Assembly: GCF_010015585.1 (NCBI RefSeq)
Contig: NW_022985085.1
Coordinates: 316,384 to 380,383, forward strand
Length of the DNA: 64,000 nt
Direction of reading: 5' to 3'
Source: Eremomyces bilateralis CBS 781.70
Lineage: Eukaryota; Ascomycota; Dothideomycetes; Eremomycetales; Eremomycetaceae
Shown here piece by piece: positions 22,436 to 34,549 of the stretch. The translations under genes and the position numbers were made by a program. Each line of letters begins with the position of its first letter. Within the stretch, counting starts at the first letter, position 1. The notes under the pieces were generated by a model that did no database searches, was not told where the DNA came from, and was given only the letters and a program-made list of their open reading frames with translations.

Positions 22436-25272
22436 ATGGCCTCCTCGAGTCAAGAGGCGCCGAAAGTGATCCCCGCGCAGCTCTCCTTCCTCGCGATCTA
22501 CAACCCGTCGCTCGCGAAGTCCGATGAGACGTTTCGCGACCAGATCCTCTTCTACTATTCACGATCGGCGAAGCTTACGAGGAGGGTGGCTCACGATGAT
22601 ACATCCAAAGACAAGCTACGTGATGAAGAGAACGAGAAGCTGAGGCAGATTGGTTTGGCGCAGGGTATGGTAGCTTTTGCGAGGTATGGATACTCCAACA
22701 ACGAGAGGAGGGCGCGGCTCATCGTCTTCGTAGGGGCTTCAGCGGAAAGGACACGGTCGATAGTATTGAGACCGAGAAGTCCCGGATTGTAGTTGATGAA
22801 CTAGAGTCGGGATGGTGGATTCTTGCTGTATGCGACGCCCAACTACAAGTTAATCCATCTCTAATTCTGCTAGTCCATCGACTTGACGCGAGTGCCCCAA
22901 AACACCCGGTCTCCTGAAAGCAAAGTAGCTGCAGAAGGACGAAATGCAGCGCCGATTTACGAATACTCCTCACGCGAAGTCAGTCCTCCTCTCCTGCTCC
23001 TTCAGCAACTCCGTCGAGCGCACCGCCTCTTCCTTCTCCACCACGGCAATACCCTCGATGCTTTGCTCCGCCGCCTATCGCGAACGAAACTCTGCCACTC
23101 CTTGGACCGGTTCTGGGCGAAGTTTTGCAGCAACTGGGATGTCATGCTACATGGGAGTCCCGCCGTGGACGTGTTCGATGGCATCAAATTGGCCGCGGGA
23201 GGCGAGCTAGGCATGGGGGTTGGAGAAGAGGAATGGGGCAGCGGAGAGCGAGAGGTGCTTGAGGACTTTGCCAGCCGAACCGACGGGCTGGTTGATGTCA
23301 TGATTTCGCGCTTTGGGGAACCATCGAAGGTGCAGCTTCGCAAAGGACGGAATGCAGCTAAGAAAACCAACGCGAAAGATCCCGGTGAACTCGAGCCGTG
23401 GATGGGCACGAATCGGTATCCAGGGCCGAATGACGGAATCGTATTCTCAGGAGTGGGAAACCTGACCCGGGGCTCCATTCGCGACGTCTCGCATTGGATG
23501 GAATGGATATACTCCTACGGCGAGAGTGCGTATGGTGCCAAAGAGAGTCAGCGATCGGACAGACGGCAGGCGAAGAATTCCCGCATACCTAGCCGGAGCC
23601 CAGAAAGTCAGCGATCTACCTCGGGATCAAGCAGACTGGGCGTACCCAAGGCTCAAGGCCATGCTCCCGGAATCCCTCGGCCGATTGTGTCCCCGGTGGA
23701 GAGATCCCTTGACACGGTATTGAACGAGGCCGAAGGACAAAAGCCAACAGAGCCGCAATCGACCGGTGCCGGGGGGGCAACCTCGCTTGGCGATCCGGAT
23801 ACTTGGGTACGGTACTTGACTTTGGGCTATAAGTCCGGGTGGGGAAACACGGACAATACTTCCACGGCATCACAAGCCGTGTCGACGAAGCCCAAGTCGG
23901 TTCGAGACGGACTTGCCGAGGAGAGCACTTCGCCGGAGATGCGACACCTTGAGCCGCAGCCAGAGGAAGACCCCTACGACATCGAGACCAGGTTACGAGC
24001 CAGAGTGCAGAAAGAGAACCGCGGGCAGTTTATCATTGGGCTGCGAGGCAACCTCGAAGAGGACGACGAGGACGCCAACGCGAGTTCGCCGTTCGAGGAC
24101 AATGAAGAATCGGATTCGAACGACGAGCGGGACAACCGGACGCGATTGCGGACCTTGCAGGTCGAACTATCTGGGAAACTGGGGTCAGAGGGAGAGGAAG
24201 TTGAACCTGGGGGGGATGGCGGCGTAGGGACGAGACTACAAGTGCGTGTTGTTGTATACGTGGTAAGCTTGGTCGTGCAACTCGGTCCAGACGCATAATT
24301 GACCCCTTCCAGCACCGGCCGTTCATCTACGCCTTTCTCTTCGAGCCCTCCACCCCGTCTCTCTCCCTCTCGACCTTCTACCGCCATCTCCACGCCTTTT
24401 TCTCCCCGCTCCATCAGCCGTTGAGCAATAGCACCTCTCCCGTTCGATTGGCCGCACGCATCGCCATGGCGCCCCACGCGCAAACGACGAGCACCACGTA
24501 CGGTCCGTCGCCTGCCACGGCCAAGACATCGAGGATGCGGAATCCACATCCGATTTATCATATCGTTCACGACCCGACGACGATGAGCACGCATACCAGC
24601 ATCCCGAACATCCCTGAACTCCACCCTCGACACCCGATGCATATCCTGAACGTCCCTCCGCCGGCGACCCAGCCCCCGAATTGGAGTCGCGTGGAGGCGC
24701 TCCACGTCCATTCGCAGATCATCGCCACCATCGCCGCGACGAGGAAACGGCACCACGACTATGACCCGGGAGAGCCGAACGAGGATTGGAGCATGCGGAG
24801 CGAAGGCGAGAAGGAGGTTGAGCGGACCTGTCGCACGTCGAGAGGCTGGTGGGTGGTGTGGATGAAGATGCTGACCGCTGCCTCGAATGATGAGGTAGAC
24901 CCAAAGATTGGGGAAGGGAGCAAGTCAGACCGTTCTTCAACCACTGAGCCTGCCACAAGCGAACCGTCGACAGGGATGGAATCCGAAACCGAGCACACAA
25001 GCAGCGAATCCCGTTCGGAAGGATCAAAACAGCGGCAGCGCCCATCTCAACTGGTGAAGGAGGCCATCCTGATCCGACAGGCTGGGGATGCCGCCGCGTC
25101 GGCCAAAGACACCCGAAGCACGAGCCTGAACATGGGAATGGGGTTGTTCAACTTCGGCACTTCGGAGCGGACTCCACACTCGACGGTGCCCGTCCCACCG
25201 CAGCGACTGGCCGAAGGGATCGGTGTGGATGCGCGGAGCTACATCGACGGGATCCTGGGCTTAAGCATGTAA
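22436..25272 (+). CDS. CCZ1: Vacuolar fusion protein Ccz1
   Basis: Four exons, 22436..22683, 22734..22827, 22874..24262 and 24313..25272, give 896 aa. Ccz1 with Mon1 is the exchange factor that loads Rab7/Ypt7 on late endosomes and vacuoles. The N-terminal longin region is typical: PAQLSFLAIYNPSL, then DQILFYYSRSA, ENEKLRQIGLAQGMVAFAR and, across two splices, TEKSRIVVDELESGWWILAS-type sequence. The C-terminal block after the last intron, HRPFIYAFLFEPSTPSLSLS, matches the family's second conserved region. Between them are long charged, disordered inserts. The end, RSYIDGILGLSM, is well formed. Neighbours do not hint at function. Confidence 0.88.
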
Positions 25273-25587
25273 ACCACCGAACACGTGTGTCGAGCGGATG
25301 ATGATAATCAAATATCAATTGACTGAGTACGTAGTCGTGTATGTTTCCGTCCCGCCATCATGCAAGCATTCCGCCCACCGGTCCTCAAAACCAAACCTCT
25401 ATAGAAGGGTATATATAATTCGGTGGGGGTAGGTAACTCGTCCTGTGATCTAATCTGAGGGTATTCCCCTTCCAGATGTCCGGATATCCATCCCGTCACG
25501 GCGCCCCACCCCCCTCCATCGCCCAGCGACAGATCCATCTATCCTCTCTGCATCCTAACGCTCCATTCCGCGATCCCTCCCCACCAT

Positions 25588-26093
25588 CTAGGCAAAAAGA
25601 CTCGCCCCCCCGCTCTCAATCGCCTCAATCTCCGCCGCCGACCACTTCATCCGCTGAAACCGGCGCGGCAGCTCGCTCCGGTCGAACAGCTCGCCGCGCG
25701 CGGGCGCGACGGGGCCCAGGTCCTTGCCCGGGTGGGCGCCGATGTGGCGGGCGGGCGGCGGGGGCGCGTTCAGCGGGCCGTGCTGCTGGGCTTTCTGGCG
25801 GTAAGACGCGAAGGAGTTCCAGGTGCTGGGGAGGGAGGAGGTGGGGGATTCGGGGTGGGGGTGGGGGGTATGGTCGATTGCTGAGAGGGGGTTAGTAAGG
25901 GGAGTAGGATTGAGTTTGGGTGGATGAGTTGGAGGGTGGAATGGAGGTGGATAAGCCCATAGAGGGGAGTCCATAGGAGCGATATCTACGGTAGGGCTAC
26001 CCATTCGATCTACGTACTGGCTGGAGTGGCTCTCTTCCCCAAGAACTGAATCATGGGCTGCCTGTGCTGCAACAGCCGTCGCGTCGCGTTCAT
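25588..26093 (-). CDS. KGD4: Alpha-ketoglutarate dehydrogenase subunit 4 (Kgd4/Ymr31)
   Basis: Two exons, 26093..26018 and 25880..25588, give 122 aa. Kgd4 links the E3 component to the core of the mitochondrial 2-oxoglutarate dehydrogenase complex; it was once listed as a mitoribosomal protein (Ymr31, MRPS36). The N-terminal presequence is basic (MNATRRLLQHRQPMIQFLGK). Then come DHTPHPHP, the conserved SYRQKAQQHGPLN block and the C-terminal E3-binding signature ELPRRFQRMKWSAAEIEAIE ending SGGASLFA. An alternative open frame reaching into the intron has an ATG but lacks the presequence, so the spliced form is preferred. It is head to head with MED18. Confidence 0.88.
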
Positions 26094-26952
26094 CGTGACT
26101 TTTGGAAAGGTTGGAAATCCGTCTCGGAAGGATCGGAGCGAATCGGAACGGGATATATCAACGAGAACAGGGGCCGCGGAGCAGGTCTAGAGGCACGATG
26201 AGCCGTCTCGGACGGCGAAGAAGAGAATTAAGACAGATGAGCAGGTTGGATGACGGAGGGAGGTTGTGAGGAAGCGAAAGATTCAGAAGTTGGGGGAGAT
26301 ACTGGGGAATTGGGAGGGATGGTGGTGGAATATATTATTGTGGTGCTGAATCTTCTGCGGTTGGAATGGTTCGGGTGATGATCATCCAACTTCTGGCGCT
26401 GGCTGCTGCTACAGTTCCGACGTGGGGCGCCCATGCCGCCTCCTCCCCCGTCAGTCAGCACCAGCACATCATCTGGCGCAACCGCTGCGGATTTCGGAGT
26501 TGGCCTAGTTCGTCTCAATGGACCATGGTCGTTATCGGAGCATGTGAGATTAATATGAGATTTATTATGAGTGGCTGGTTTGCGAATGGCTTCATGAATT
26601 GAATGCGGACCGAGTCTTGATGCAGAGGACAATAGGAACGTCCGTAGTATTGTGAGCACGTCTATTGAGACCCTCCTATGGAACAGGTATTATTGTTGCA
26701 ATGATTCCTTTACAATTCACTCCGAGTCCAGTGGTTTCCATTTCTATTTCCATGTCCTTTAGCCTACTTCATATTCGACATATCTCTATACCATCAAAGT
26801 TCACTCATTGGCATGTCTAGGCTACATATTCCGTCCAGCGGATAGACAGCTGAATCCATCACCTCCACCATCGCTAAAGACTCCCTCCGAATTCTCGACC
26901 GTCCCATCGCCAAACCATCCTCCACAGTCCCCAACCCCCACCATCCATCACC
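26094..26952. other. Shared KGD4/MED18 promoter region
   Basis: About 860 bp between divergent genes. A 143-codon open frame on the minus strand at 26228-26659 starts at GTG, has no splice or family support and is not called. No other feature recognised. Confidence 0.5.
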
Positions 26953-27863
26953 ATGATCGAACTCCTCCTCTACGGCACCATCCCCTCCTCCCGCCACCTC
27001 CAACTCCTCAACATCCTCGCCGCCCACACCGCCATGAGCCCCGTCCCGGACAACTCCCACAACGTCCTCCTCCGCCCCGCCAAACCTCCCCCCGCCAAAC
27101 CAACCCACCTCGGCGGCTCCCAGGACATCCGTACCGCCCGCTCCCCTAGCCGCGCCGGCGCTCCCCCCGAGCAGCTGTCCATCTGCCGCGTGTCGAAGGA
27201 ACTCGGGCCCGCGGGTCGCTCGGACCGGTCGCGGCGGACGTCACGGCAGGAGGATGCGACGGGACCGGAGGCGGGGACGGAGAGCAGCGCGGTGGAGCTG
27301 GGGAATTCCATGGAGGTGAAGTTCGCGGGGAAAGATAAGACGAGCGGGATCTGGACGATGCGCGTGGAGGAGGTGCCGGAGCCGGGGCAGCGGCCGGTGG
27401 TGGTTCGGACGGTGGTGGAGACGACGCGGATCGAAGGGGATATAGGCGCGTGGGCGGAGGGGATGGGGTATGAGTACGTGCTGCCTCGCCAACCGGATTG
27501 ACCGAAGGAGAAAAAATATGTCCAGCTCACCGTTTCACTAGATTCATTTCCCATCACGTCCTCAGCGGCCACCACCTCGTCCATGGCAACCTCCTCATCC
27601 GCATCCATCGCGTCTCCCTCCTCCCGATGCCGACCGTGCTCGCATCGCTACCAAACGACGCATGTCTGCAGCTGGCGGAGCTGCCGCTGCTGGATCCGGC
27701 GGGGACGTATACCCTGGAGGTGTCGGTCCGCACTATGGACAAGGCGAAGCCGGAGCTGATCCAGGCGGCGACGGCGGAGCTAGAGGCGTTCCGCGCGGAG
27801 ATGAAGGGCGTGGTGGCGTTGAGTGTGCCGGATCGGTTGGCGATGGATACGAGGGTGCGGTGA
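26953..27863 (+). CDS. MED18: Mediator complex subunit 18 (Srb5)
   Basis: Two exons, 26953..27473 and 27542..27863, give 280 aa. Med18 is a head-module subunit of Mediator, which bridges activators and RNA polymerase II. The start MIELLLYGTIPSSRHLQLLNIL is the classical Med18 N-terminus. A low-complexity linker follows. The spliced segment GYEFISHHVLSGHHLVHGN and the C-terminal PLLDPAGTYTLEVSVR and MKGVVALSVPDRLAMDTRVR match the family's beta-barrel core. The donor was set at GA|GTACGT because it restores the frame and the GYEF signature. Each exon changes from C-rich to G-rich within itself, near 27185 and near 27655. Confidence 0.9.
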
Positions 27864-28596
27864 GGTGGTGGGAGGGAGGATTTCCATGGGACGTTTCCTT
27901 GGATGGCTGGAGCAGCTGCTTATGAGGACTGATCCGTTCCAAAAGCGCAATCAATGACCAAACTACAAGCAAGATTTCTAAACCTCAATCACAAATTCAC
28001 GTCCTGAACAACACCTGAAATTATCGTTTGATATTGATTTATGGATATCACCATTCCCGCGGACATTTAACCGCTCCGCATCCCCTGCGCCGACCTAAGA
28101 TGCCAATGCATCAATGGATTAAGCCGCTGAAGAAGCCCGCCGTCAAGGACGGGGACGGCCCCCACTGCCTCATTATGCGGGCCGAGCCACCGACCAAGGA
28201 GAATCCCTCCAGCGTTCCGTGCTGTTAAAGGGGTAGGGGATATCATAAGGGCAAAAGGATATCGTACAACCATGCGTGCCGCCCCAGGAGTCGAGAAAGG
28301 ACATTTCCCTGAAAGAAAAATCTCCAGACTTTTGGCGCGCATTTTCCTGCCCGTTTCCATGTTTTGGGTAGGGTCCGGGAACACCGAGCGAGCGAGCGAA
28401 GCCGTCTAGTCCTCGTGCTAGGCGCTTGGAAGAATAGTGTATATCGTGAGGTGTATATGTTGGTTCCTCGGTAAATGAGCTGCATGGGATATCCTCGGAC
28501 GCGTATCGATCCCATATCGTGATGGTCGTCCCGTTAAAGTCTATTAGATCGTGATCGTCGTGAACAAATGAAATCGTCGCTGGTATCCTCCTCGCG
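27864..28596. other. Intergenic containing one possible micro-gene
   Basis: About 730 bp between the convergent MED18 and the Ser/Pro-rich gene. A GC-rich patch at 28060-28230 contains a 42-codon open frame described separately. The remainder is AT-richer and shows nothing. Confidence 0.45.
28100..28228 (+). CDS. Possible 42-aa cysteine-ended small protein
   Basis: An ATG frame of 42 codons, MPMHQWIKPLKKPAVKDGDG at the start and SSVPCC at the end, lies in a GC-rich patch inside an otherwise AT-richer gap. The sequence is protein-like: basic start, Cys at residue 29, then PCC at the C-terminus. I do not know a family for it. It could equally be the last exon of a gene whose first exon I could not find, or 3' UTR of MED18. 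Confidence 0.25.
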   Translation: MPMHQWIKPLKKPAVKDGDGPHCLIMRAEPPTKENPSSVPCC

Positions 28597-30252
28597 TCAC
28601 CGTCTCCCCTGCCTCGATGCCTTCCACCCCGTCCACAACCTCCACCACCGTTTTCTCGCGTCTCCCGTCCCGGCTCCTTGAACCGACTTCGACTGCACCC
28701 GCACCATCGGCCCGACGATATCCTCGTCGCCTCGGCGCGGGAACTTCCCCTCCGCCTCCTCCGCGCTGACGTTCGGCATGGGCATCGGCGCCGGGGCTGT
28801 CACGTCCAACGCATCCGGCTCGTCCACCTCCTCGTCGTCTACCAGCCACATGACGTGCTTCTCCGCCGCCGTGTCGATCTCGCTGCTCGACGACGAGGCG
28901 AGCGAGTTCTTCGCGACGCCTTTGCGCACTGTCCGCCAGTTCTGGCGCCACTCGGCGTCCAGCTCGGCCCATTTCTTCTCGGTGAGCTTGAACACCTTGC
29001 TGGTGGGGCCGAAGTGGTCGGCAGTGCGCACTTGGTGGCGGGTATAGTTCCCGCGCGCGATCGACCAGTCCCTGAGGAATTGGCGGTACGTCGGCGGGGT
29101 GAGATCGTCGGGGACGTACGGCTCGGGGTCGATGGTGAAGTTGGCGTGGCCGAGACGCGTGGACCAGGCGTCGCGCGGGTGGGAGATGAGGAACGAGGAG
29201 GGCTGCGAGGAGGTCTGCTTGATGGATGTGAGAGATGGGCGGGTCGATAGGGCCGGGGACGAGGTGCAGGTGACGTCGGCGGAGACGGCGGGGAGGGGAA
29301 GGAGCTCAACGGAGGGGCCAAGGACCATGGACATGGGAGAATTCGGATCGGCGACAGTGGGCGACTGGAGCGGTGAGGGTACATCGTCATTGACCTGATC
29401 GTTGGTGTTGAGGAGCGGTGGGAGGAGCGGAGTCGACGCTAGCAATTCTCGATCGATGGGCTCCACGATGGAGCGGTCCGGTATGATGATCTCCTTGGGC
29501 ACTTTCGTTCTCCTTTGCTCCCCATCGGAGGGGTCCGGATGCGGCTCGATACTTTGCGGATCGAGGTTCGGGAAGAAATCGCCTTGCTCGAACCCGGATT
29601 TCACCGAGCTCGTAAGCGACGATGACCGTGTTGATGGCGCCGCAGACAGCGTGAATGGGCCTTGGGAGTTCCGGGCAGTATTTCGCCGTCGTCTTGAGAA
29701 ACGGGTGCCGAGTCGATTGACGACTAGCTCTAGCTGGGTATTACTCGACCGATCCTTCTTGGAGCAATATGGCGAGATGCTGTCGAAGTCTTCGTTGAAG
29801 AAACCGTCCGCAAAGTCGAATTCATGGGGTTGCGTATGGATGACACTCGATCGTGACGCATTTTTGGAATCGTCCTGGACTTCGTTTCTATCGTGTTCAT
29901 CCTCTCCCTCCCAGGGATCCTCCCTCAATTGGGTCAACTTTGGTGCGCGTACCACGGCGCCTTCCAATTGCTCGGTTGACGGTGACGTTGAAGAAAGAGA
30001 GGAGGTAGCGCTTGGTATTCGTGAATGACCGCGCAATGAGAACGTTGGTGTCAATGGCGTTGAGCATTCCGAGCTCATGGATGGAAGCGACTCCCATGAT
30101 GAGATGCCAGCATATTGCGGGGCGGTCGCACCAAGGTTCAGGTTGCCGTCTTGCGAGGAATTTCTTGGAGGGTTCGGATTGCTGTTCCGTTTCGCTGGAA
30201 CGGAGGCACCCGACATGCGCTCCGGCAAAATTAGAGGGCGCAATTCACGCAT
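28597..30252 (-). CDS. Ser/Pro-rich fungal protein of unknown function
   Basis: At least 551 aa counted from the ATG at 30252. The same frame continues upstream as ARDERLKAYAF to an AG acceptor-like site at about 30292, where an upstream stop follows. An unseen first exon is therefore likely, and the true N-terminus is uncertain. Most of the protein is low-complexity (Ser, Pro, acidic). One folded-looking block lies at about residues 385-455: HPRDAWSTRLGHANFTIDPE, then PPTYRQFLRDWSIARGNYTR and KLTEKKWAELDAEWR. The C-terminus is basic and Trp-rich (RKRWWRLWTGWKASRQGRR). The Trp/Tyr block looks like a conserved domain of filamentous-fungal proteins with no assigned role. I give no function. Confidence 0.6.
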   Translation of the reverse strand: MRELRPLILPERMSGASVPAKRNSNPNPPRNSSQDGNLNLGATAPQYAGISSWESLPSMSSECSTPLTPTFSLRGHSRIPSATSSLSSTSPSTEQLEGAVVRAPKLTQLREDPWEGEDEHDRNEVQDDSKNASRSSVIHTQPHEFDFADGFFNEDFDSISPYCSKKDRSSNTQLELVVNRLGTRFSRRRRNTARNSQGPFTLSAAPSTRSSSLTSSVKSGFEQGDFFPNLDPQSIEPHPDPSDGEQRRTKVPKEIIIPDRSIVEPIDRELLASTPLLPPLLNTNDQVNDDVPSPLQSPTVADPNSPMSMVLGPSVELLPLPAVSADVTCTSSPALSTRPSLTSIKQTSSQPSSFLISHPRDAWSTRLGHANFTIDPEPYVPDDLTPPTYRQFLRDWSIARGNYTRHQVRTADHFGPTSKVFKLTEKKWAELDAEWRQNWRTVRKGVAKNSLASSSSSEIDTAAEKHVMWLVDDEEVDEPDALDVTAPAPMPMPNVSAEEAEGKFPRRGDEDIVGPMVRVQSKSVQGAGTGDARKRWWRLWTGWKASRQGRR

Positions 30253-31647
30253 GGCGAATGCATATGCCTTCAATCGTTCGTCTCGTGCACCTGGGCTTAA
30301 GATCGTGGATTATTGCCAGGAATAGAGCTCAAGGAGCTCTGGTAAGGATGTGCACAGACGCGACTGTTGACCCTTGGTGATTTGATAGGGTCTCGTGGAG
30401 AATCCCACCGTGAAATGATGGCGATGCTGGTGACGGAAAATGATAAGATGAAAAGGGAAGAAATCGTCGCAGTGGTAGATCTCGAGTCGAATATAGCTGA
30501 GAGCGCTTGAATCTTCACCTAAATCCAAAATGTCACCGGTGCAGACCTCACTTTCTTAGTGGCAGTGGCGGGTACAACTTTTGTTATGCCACTTGCACTT
30601 CAACCGTCTGGGACCCAAGTTGGTACCGCTACCGCCCCATGAAAGATGTCCCTTGAACCCTTTCGCGTCCCCACGCACCGATTCGCTGTTGGCCGCTGTC
30701 ACGCCGTAATCGGTCTCAGGGTCCGAACAAAAAACGGAACCGACGAAAGGAGTCGCCAGCCAAATGCGTATAAAACCGGGTTTGCGTGTGGAAGGTTGGA
30801 TGAGTGATGTTGGCGAAGAATCGCGAAGAAGCGAACGACGGGTGCGAAGCGGAGTGGCGCGAAGGTATCGATTTCGACGTGCCACGATCGAGAGAGCGAG
30901 ATAGGAGTTTATTGAACACGTTGATGCGTCGTGACTGGCTTGAAAGGCCGGTTGAGTGACTTTGCCCGGTTGCTCGAAGTGTTTGGGGTTCAACCAAGCC
31001 TGAAGCGAGCCTGAGTCGATGGATTTGGCACCGTCTGCAACGCAATCCTTTTCGATTGGCTTCCTTTCGTAGGGGAAGTCGTTGGTCTTGTGTTTACGAC
31101 CAATCCGGATTGAGATGTTTCGTGGATGTGTTGCAGTTTTGGTGTAAGACGGTGGCACGGTGGTCCAGTGTGTATGGTCAGGTGAAAGTGTGCTGGAAAC
31201 CGAAAACACGGTGGTGTTGACAAACCCAGGATTTTCCCTTTTCCGCAGTTGTTTTGAGCGAATGTTGATCAACAAATAGCTGGAAATGGAAACGAAAGAG
31301 CGACTGGGAGGGACGTGGGTTTCAGTACTGCGGTGGAAGTGTGGGAACTGGAAAACGAGAAAAATGGTGATGGGCGGTGCAGGGCGATATTATGACTTTT
31401 GACTCATTTGGGAATTGAGATGACGGGCGGTTCCGCAGTGCTGGGATTTACGTGCTGGCAACACCTCAATTGTCCGGACTTTTAGAGAGAAAGAGAAGGG
31501 ATATTTGGTGGGTTGGACAATTGGACAGTCGGACAAGATGGTCGAAAAGAATCTAACTTCTAACCAAGGATCTAAGTTAACTAAAGCAATTGACAACCGC
31601 CCAGTTCTCCGTTGCGGTGTCTGCGACCAGAAGTGCGACTCCTGCGT

Positions 31648-31668
31648 AGTGCGCAGTGCGCAGTGCGT
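31648..31668. repeat. 7-bp tandem repeat (AGTGCGC x3)
   Basis: Three units of AGTGCGC, the last ending in T. A short simple repeat in non-coding DNA. Confidence 0.7.
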
Positions 31669-32732
31669 GGGATGGATGGATGCGGCTGCAGAAGAAGTCG
31701 GAAAGAATCATGGCCACCGGCTTTTTCTTTCTTTACCAACTTTGACGTATAAGCGATAGTCCGAAGTGACAAGCGGCTTTTCCCACCATATATGATAAGG
31801 CAAATCGCAATGAGAACCGGTAATGTTGTAAATATTGTAATATTCCTCCAGCTCCAGGGGCCCCCCTGCGTTCTTCACTTCGTCCCCTTTGCTCGGGAGA
31901 CGGGGAGGGAATTTCAAGCGAATCACCGGGATATCGCCGTGAAAAATCCAGAATTCCTCCCAATAATCAGACGCTAACTGAACCATCCTGTCCCCACTGG
32001 GTCTGTTAAACGGTCCTTTCCACCTGCATCTCCTGTCTCTAGCGGGCGTTGGGGAATCTGCTAATCGACAGAGTTGACATTTGACAACGCACACGGCACG
32101 CTGGAGTCGTAAGAGCCGTGACCACCTCGTCATATCATCACCTTACTTGTTCCTGTCGCACTTCTGACTCCTGCAGCATGGGGATAGGGGATCATGACGC
32201 GGTAACCGGTTAGTATCTCATTCGCTACTCCGGCCGGGGGAAATACTCTTTTGGAGAACTCCTACATCGGTGTCTGGCGAAAGATGACATCAAACTTTGG
32301 TGGCGTATATTGTACCTGAAAGTTATGTTACGACTTACGAGGCTGCTCTAGGGGTTAGGGCTGACCTACCCTGACTCAGGAGAAGGGACAAAAGGATACC
32401 CCATTCTAACCAACTACAATAATACAGTGGACAACCAAACTGTTTAGAAGCGGAGAGGATCAACAATGTCTAGACCACGATTCTCCATATCTAAAGTCCC
32501 AACAGACATTATTGTCTATTGACCCACGGGAGCCTTTTCTTGCTCCGACGGAGTCTTGACAAGGGGATGGCAGGTCAACTTCTGCTGTGTGAGAATGGTC
32601 CGACATATCACATAATATCTCACTTGCCCATCTCTATGCATCCACTCCGGCTCTCCTTGGTGAAAACCGGTCCGAGGTATTAGGCATTCCATACTGCACA
32701 CCGGTAACGTTTCATGCCGGTCGCGACTCAAT

Positions 32733-32764
32733 GGTCAATTGATCAATTGGTCAATTGGTCAGTC
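32733..32764. repeat. 8-bp tandem repeat (GGTCAATT x4)
   Basis: Four units, GGTCAATT with one or two changes in units 2 and 4. Simple repeat in non-coding DNA. Confidence 0.75.
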
Positions 32765-33533
32765 AGGGCCATCGAAAGCACGTAAATATTTCAACCGTTT
32801 TGCCGGCCGGGCTGGTGGAGCAATGAGGTCTGGACAAAGATGACCTCCACACGCTCGGCCCTACAGCCCAAAATATCCCACTTTTCCCTCCTCTTTTCTC
32901 CGGTTCGAGTTGCTTCAATGGAAGGTGGAGCCGACGACTGTACAGTGGGTACATCGTGACGAATTTTTGCCTGGGTTGACCTCCACAGGCCCAAGCCCAA
33001 AATCCGATATCCTCAGCAGCAAAAATATTCCCGGCCATCTTGGCGTACGTATGGGGCATTTTGGAGCACATGGTTGAGGAGTAATGCTTGATCCCTGGGT
33101 GAAAAGGATCCAGGCGATTTGAATTTTTTGAAACGATATAATGCCGTAGTATGAAGTCTACATCGTGTGAGTACTTGTCGTCATGCCCTACACAATCGTC
33201 CGCGCCCATGATGGTCTCGACGTTGGGTACACGAGCGGTCATGTTGCGCATGTGCGGCGACAACCGGAAAGGGTAATTCATGACAACCGCCGTGGAGAGG
33301 TGTTCGGACAATTCGTCGGTCAAGTCACCGAAGTCAGTCGTCAACTAACCAACGGACAACTCACATAGTCACATGTCGCCATTATCGCACAGCAGACCAA
33401 ATCACAGATGACAGCAGAAGACGACAAGCCCGCTGCCAGCACAGCACGGCATCAGCACAACTCATAAATCACCATGAAGTTGTGCCATGGTACGGAGGAG
33501 TACCACCGTACCTGTTCCTCTGCTTGCCCAAAA

Positions 33534-33561
33534 ACCGCCAACCGCCAACCGCCAACCGCCA
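33534..33561. repeat. 7-bp tandem repeat (ACCGCCA x4)
   Basis: Four perfect ACCGCCA units in non-coding DNA. Confidence 0.85.
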
Positions 33562-34499
33562 ACAAACCAGCCCCTCTCGTAGGATTTCCTTTCCCAGCGT
33601 CCCAGCTCTCACAATCCCGATACGCCAATTGCACTAAACCACGCCCACGGACAGCGATGCAACGATCCTCCCAGCGGCCAGCGCCTCCCCCCAGCCCGGT
33701 CCCTACCGGCTACCAGCCACCAGGCACCCCATCGCCGCCATCCACGTTTTCCGTGCTCGTTAGGGACTTCCTCGCTACCGCCGACCAACGTTGGGTGGGA
33801 GGGGTAGACCAATGGGCGTGGCAGGTTCGCCGGCAAGCGTGCCACCGGCTCAAAGCTTCAAAGAGCCAGGTATCACATGTGCGTCGCGTGAAGAGTGAAG
33901 ACCCTCCCTAGTCCCTACGATTAGAGTGCTAAGGCATGCCACTGATGAAAGTTGACATGTGGTCATCCGCTTCCAATTCAACCCCCAATGACGAATTGAC
34001 GACGCTATAGGCAAATGGAATAAGACGGGAACAAAGCGGTAAACCCCAAGCGAAATGGGCGATGACAGCTATGTTTCCCATCGTGAAACCAAACAGGAAC
34101 CGCCAGCAATCCAATCCCGGATCCTCGCAGAACATGCGAGAAGCAAGCAGTCAGCGCAAAAAAACCGGGGATTCATGGCATTTGCGGGCACATCTCCCGC
34201 GCCGCGCAGATGGTCCGAAACGATTTCGGAGCAGGACAGTCAACGACCGGAAGAAGAGGGAGAGGAAAGCCGATGTCGTGCGCCCAAACCCCCAAGTCGC
34301 AAAATCCCAACAACATCAATGCGCTGGAAAAATTGAGAATCGAGAACCAACCATCCTGCATCACTTCGGCTGTAAGGCGAGAAAATGGAGAGCGCATGCA
34401 GGCCACAAGGCCACAACCGCTCTCCCTTGTCCGGGTCGATTCCCCGATCGCAGATTTGCTGCAGGCGGAACCACGTGACATCCTACCAATGCCCAGCGT

Positions 34500-34549
34500 C
34501 GTCCATTCATTCGTCCATCGTCATTCGTCCATCGTTCATCGTCCATCTC
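34500..34549. repeat. Imperfect CGTCCATC repeat
   Basis: Repeated CGTCCATC and related TCATTCGTC units over about 50 bp. Imperfect simple repeat in non-coding DNA. Confidence 0.6.

Noticed and set aside
26228-26659. 143-codon minus-strand frame between KGD4 and MED18
   Set aside because: Starts at GTG, low-complexity, and lies in a divergent promoter.
31708-32133. 141-codon ATG frame, Trp/Tyr-rich, in the gene-poor region
   Set aside because: Real ATG but no recognised domain, no intron signals and no neighbouring support.
32763-33344. 193-codon minus-strand frame in the gene-poor region
   Set aside because: Starts at TTG and shows no recognisable motif. Probably chance.
33474-33911. 145-codon Pro-rich plus-strand frame
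   Set aside because: Includes a simple ACCGCCA repeat and has no domain or conservation clue.
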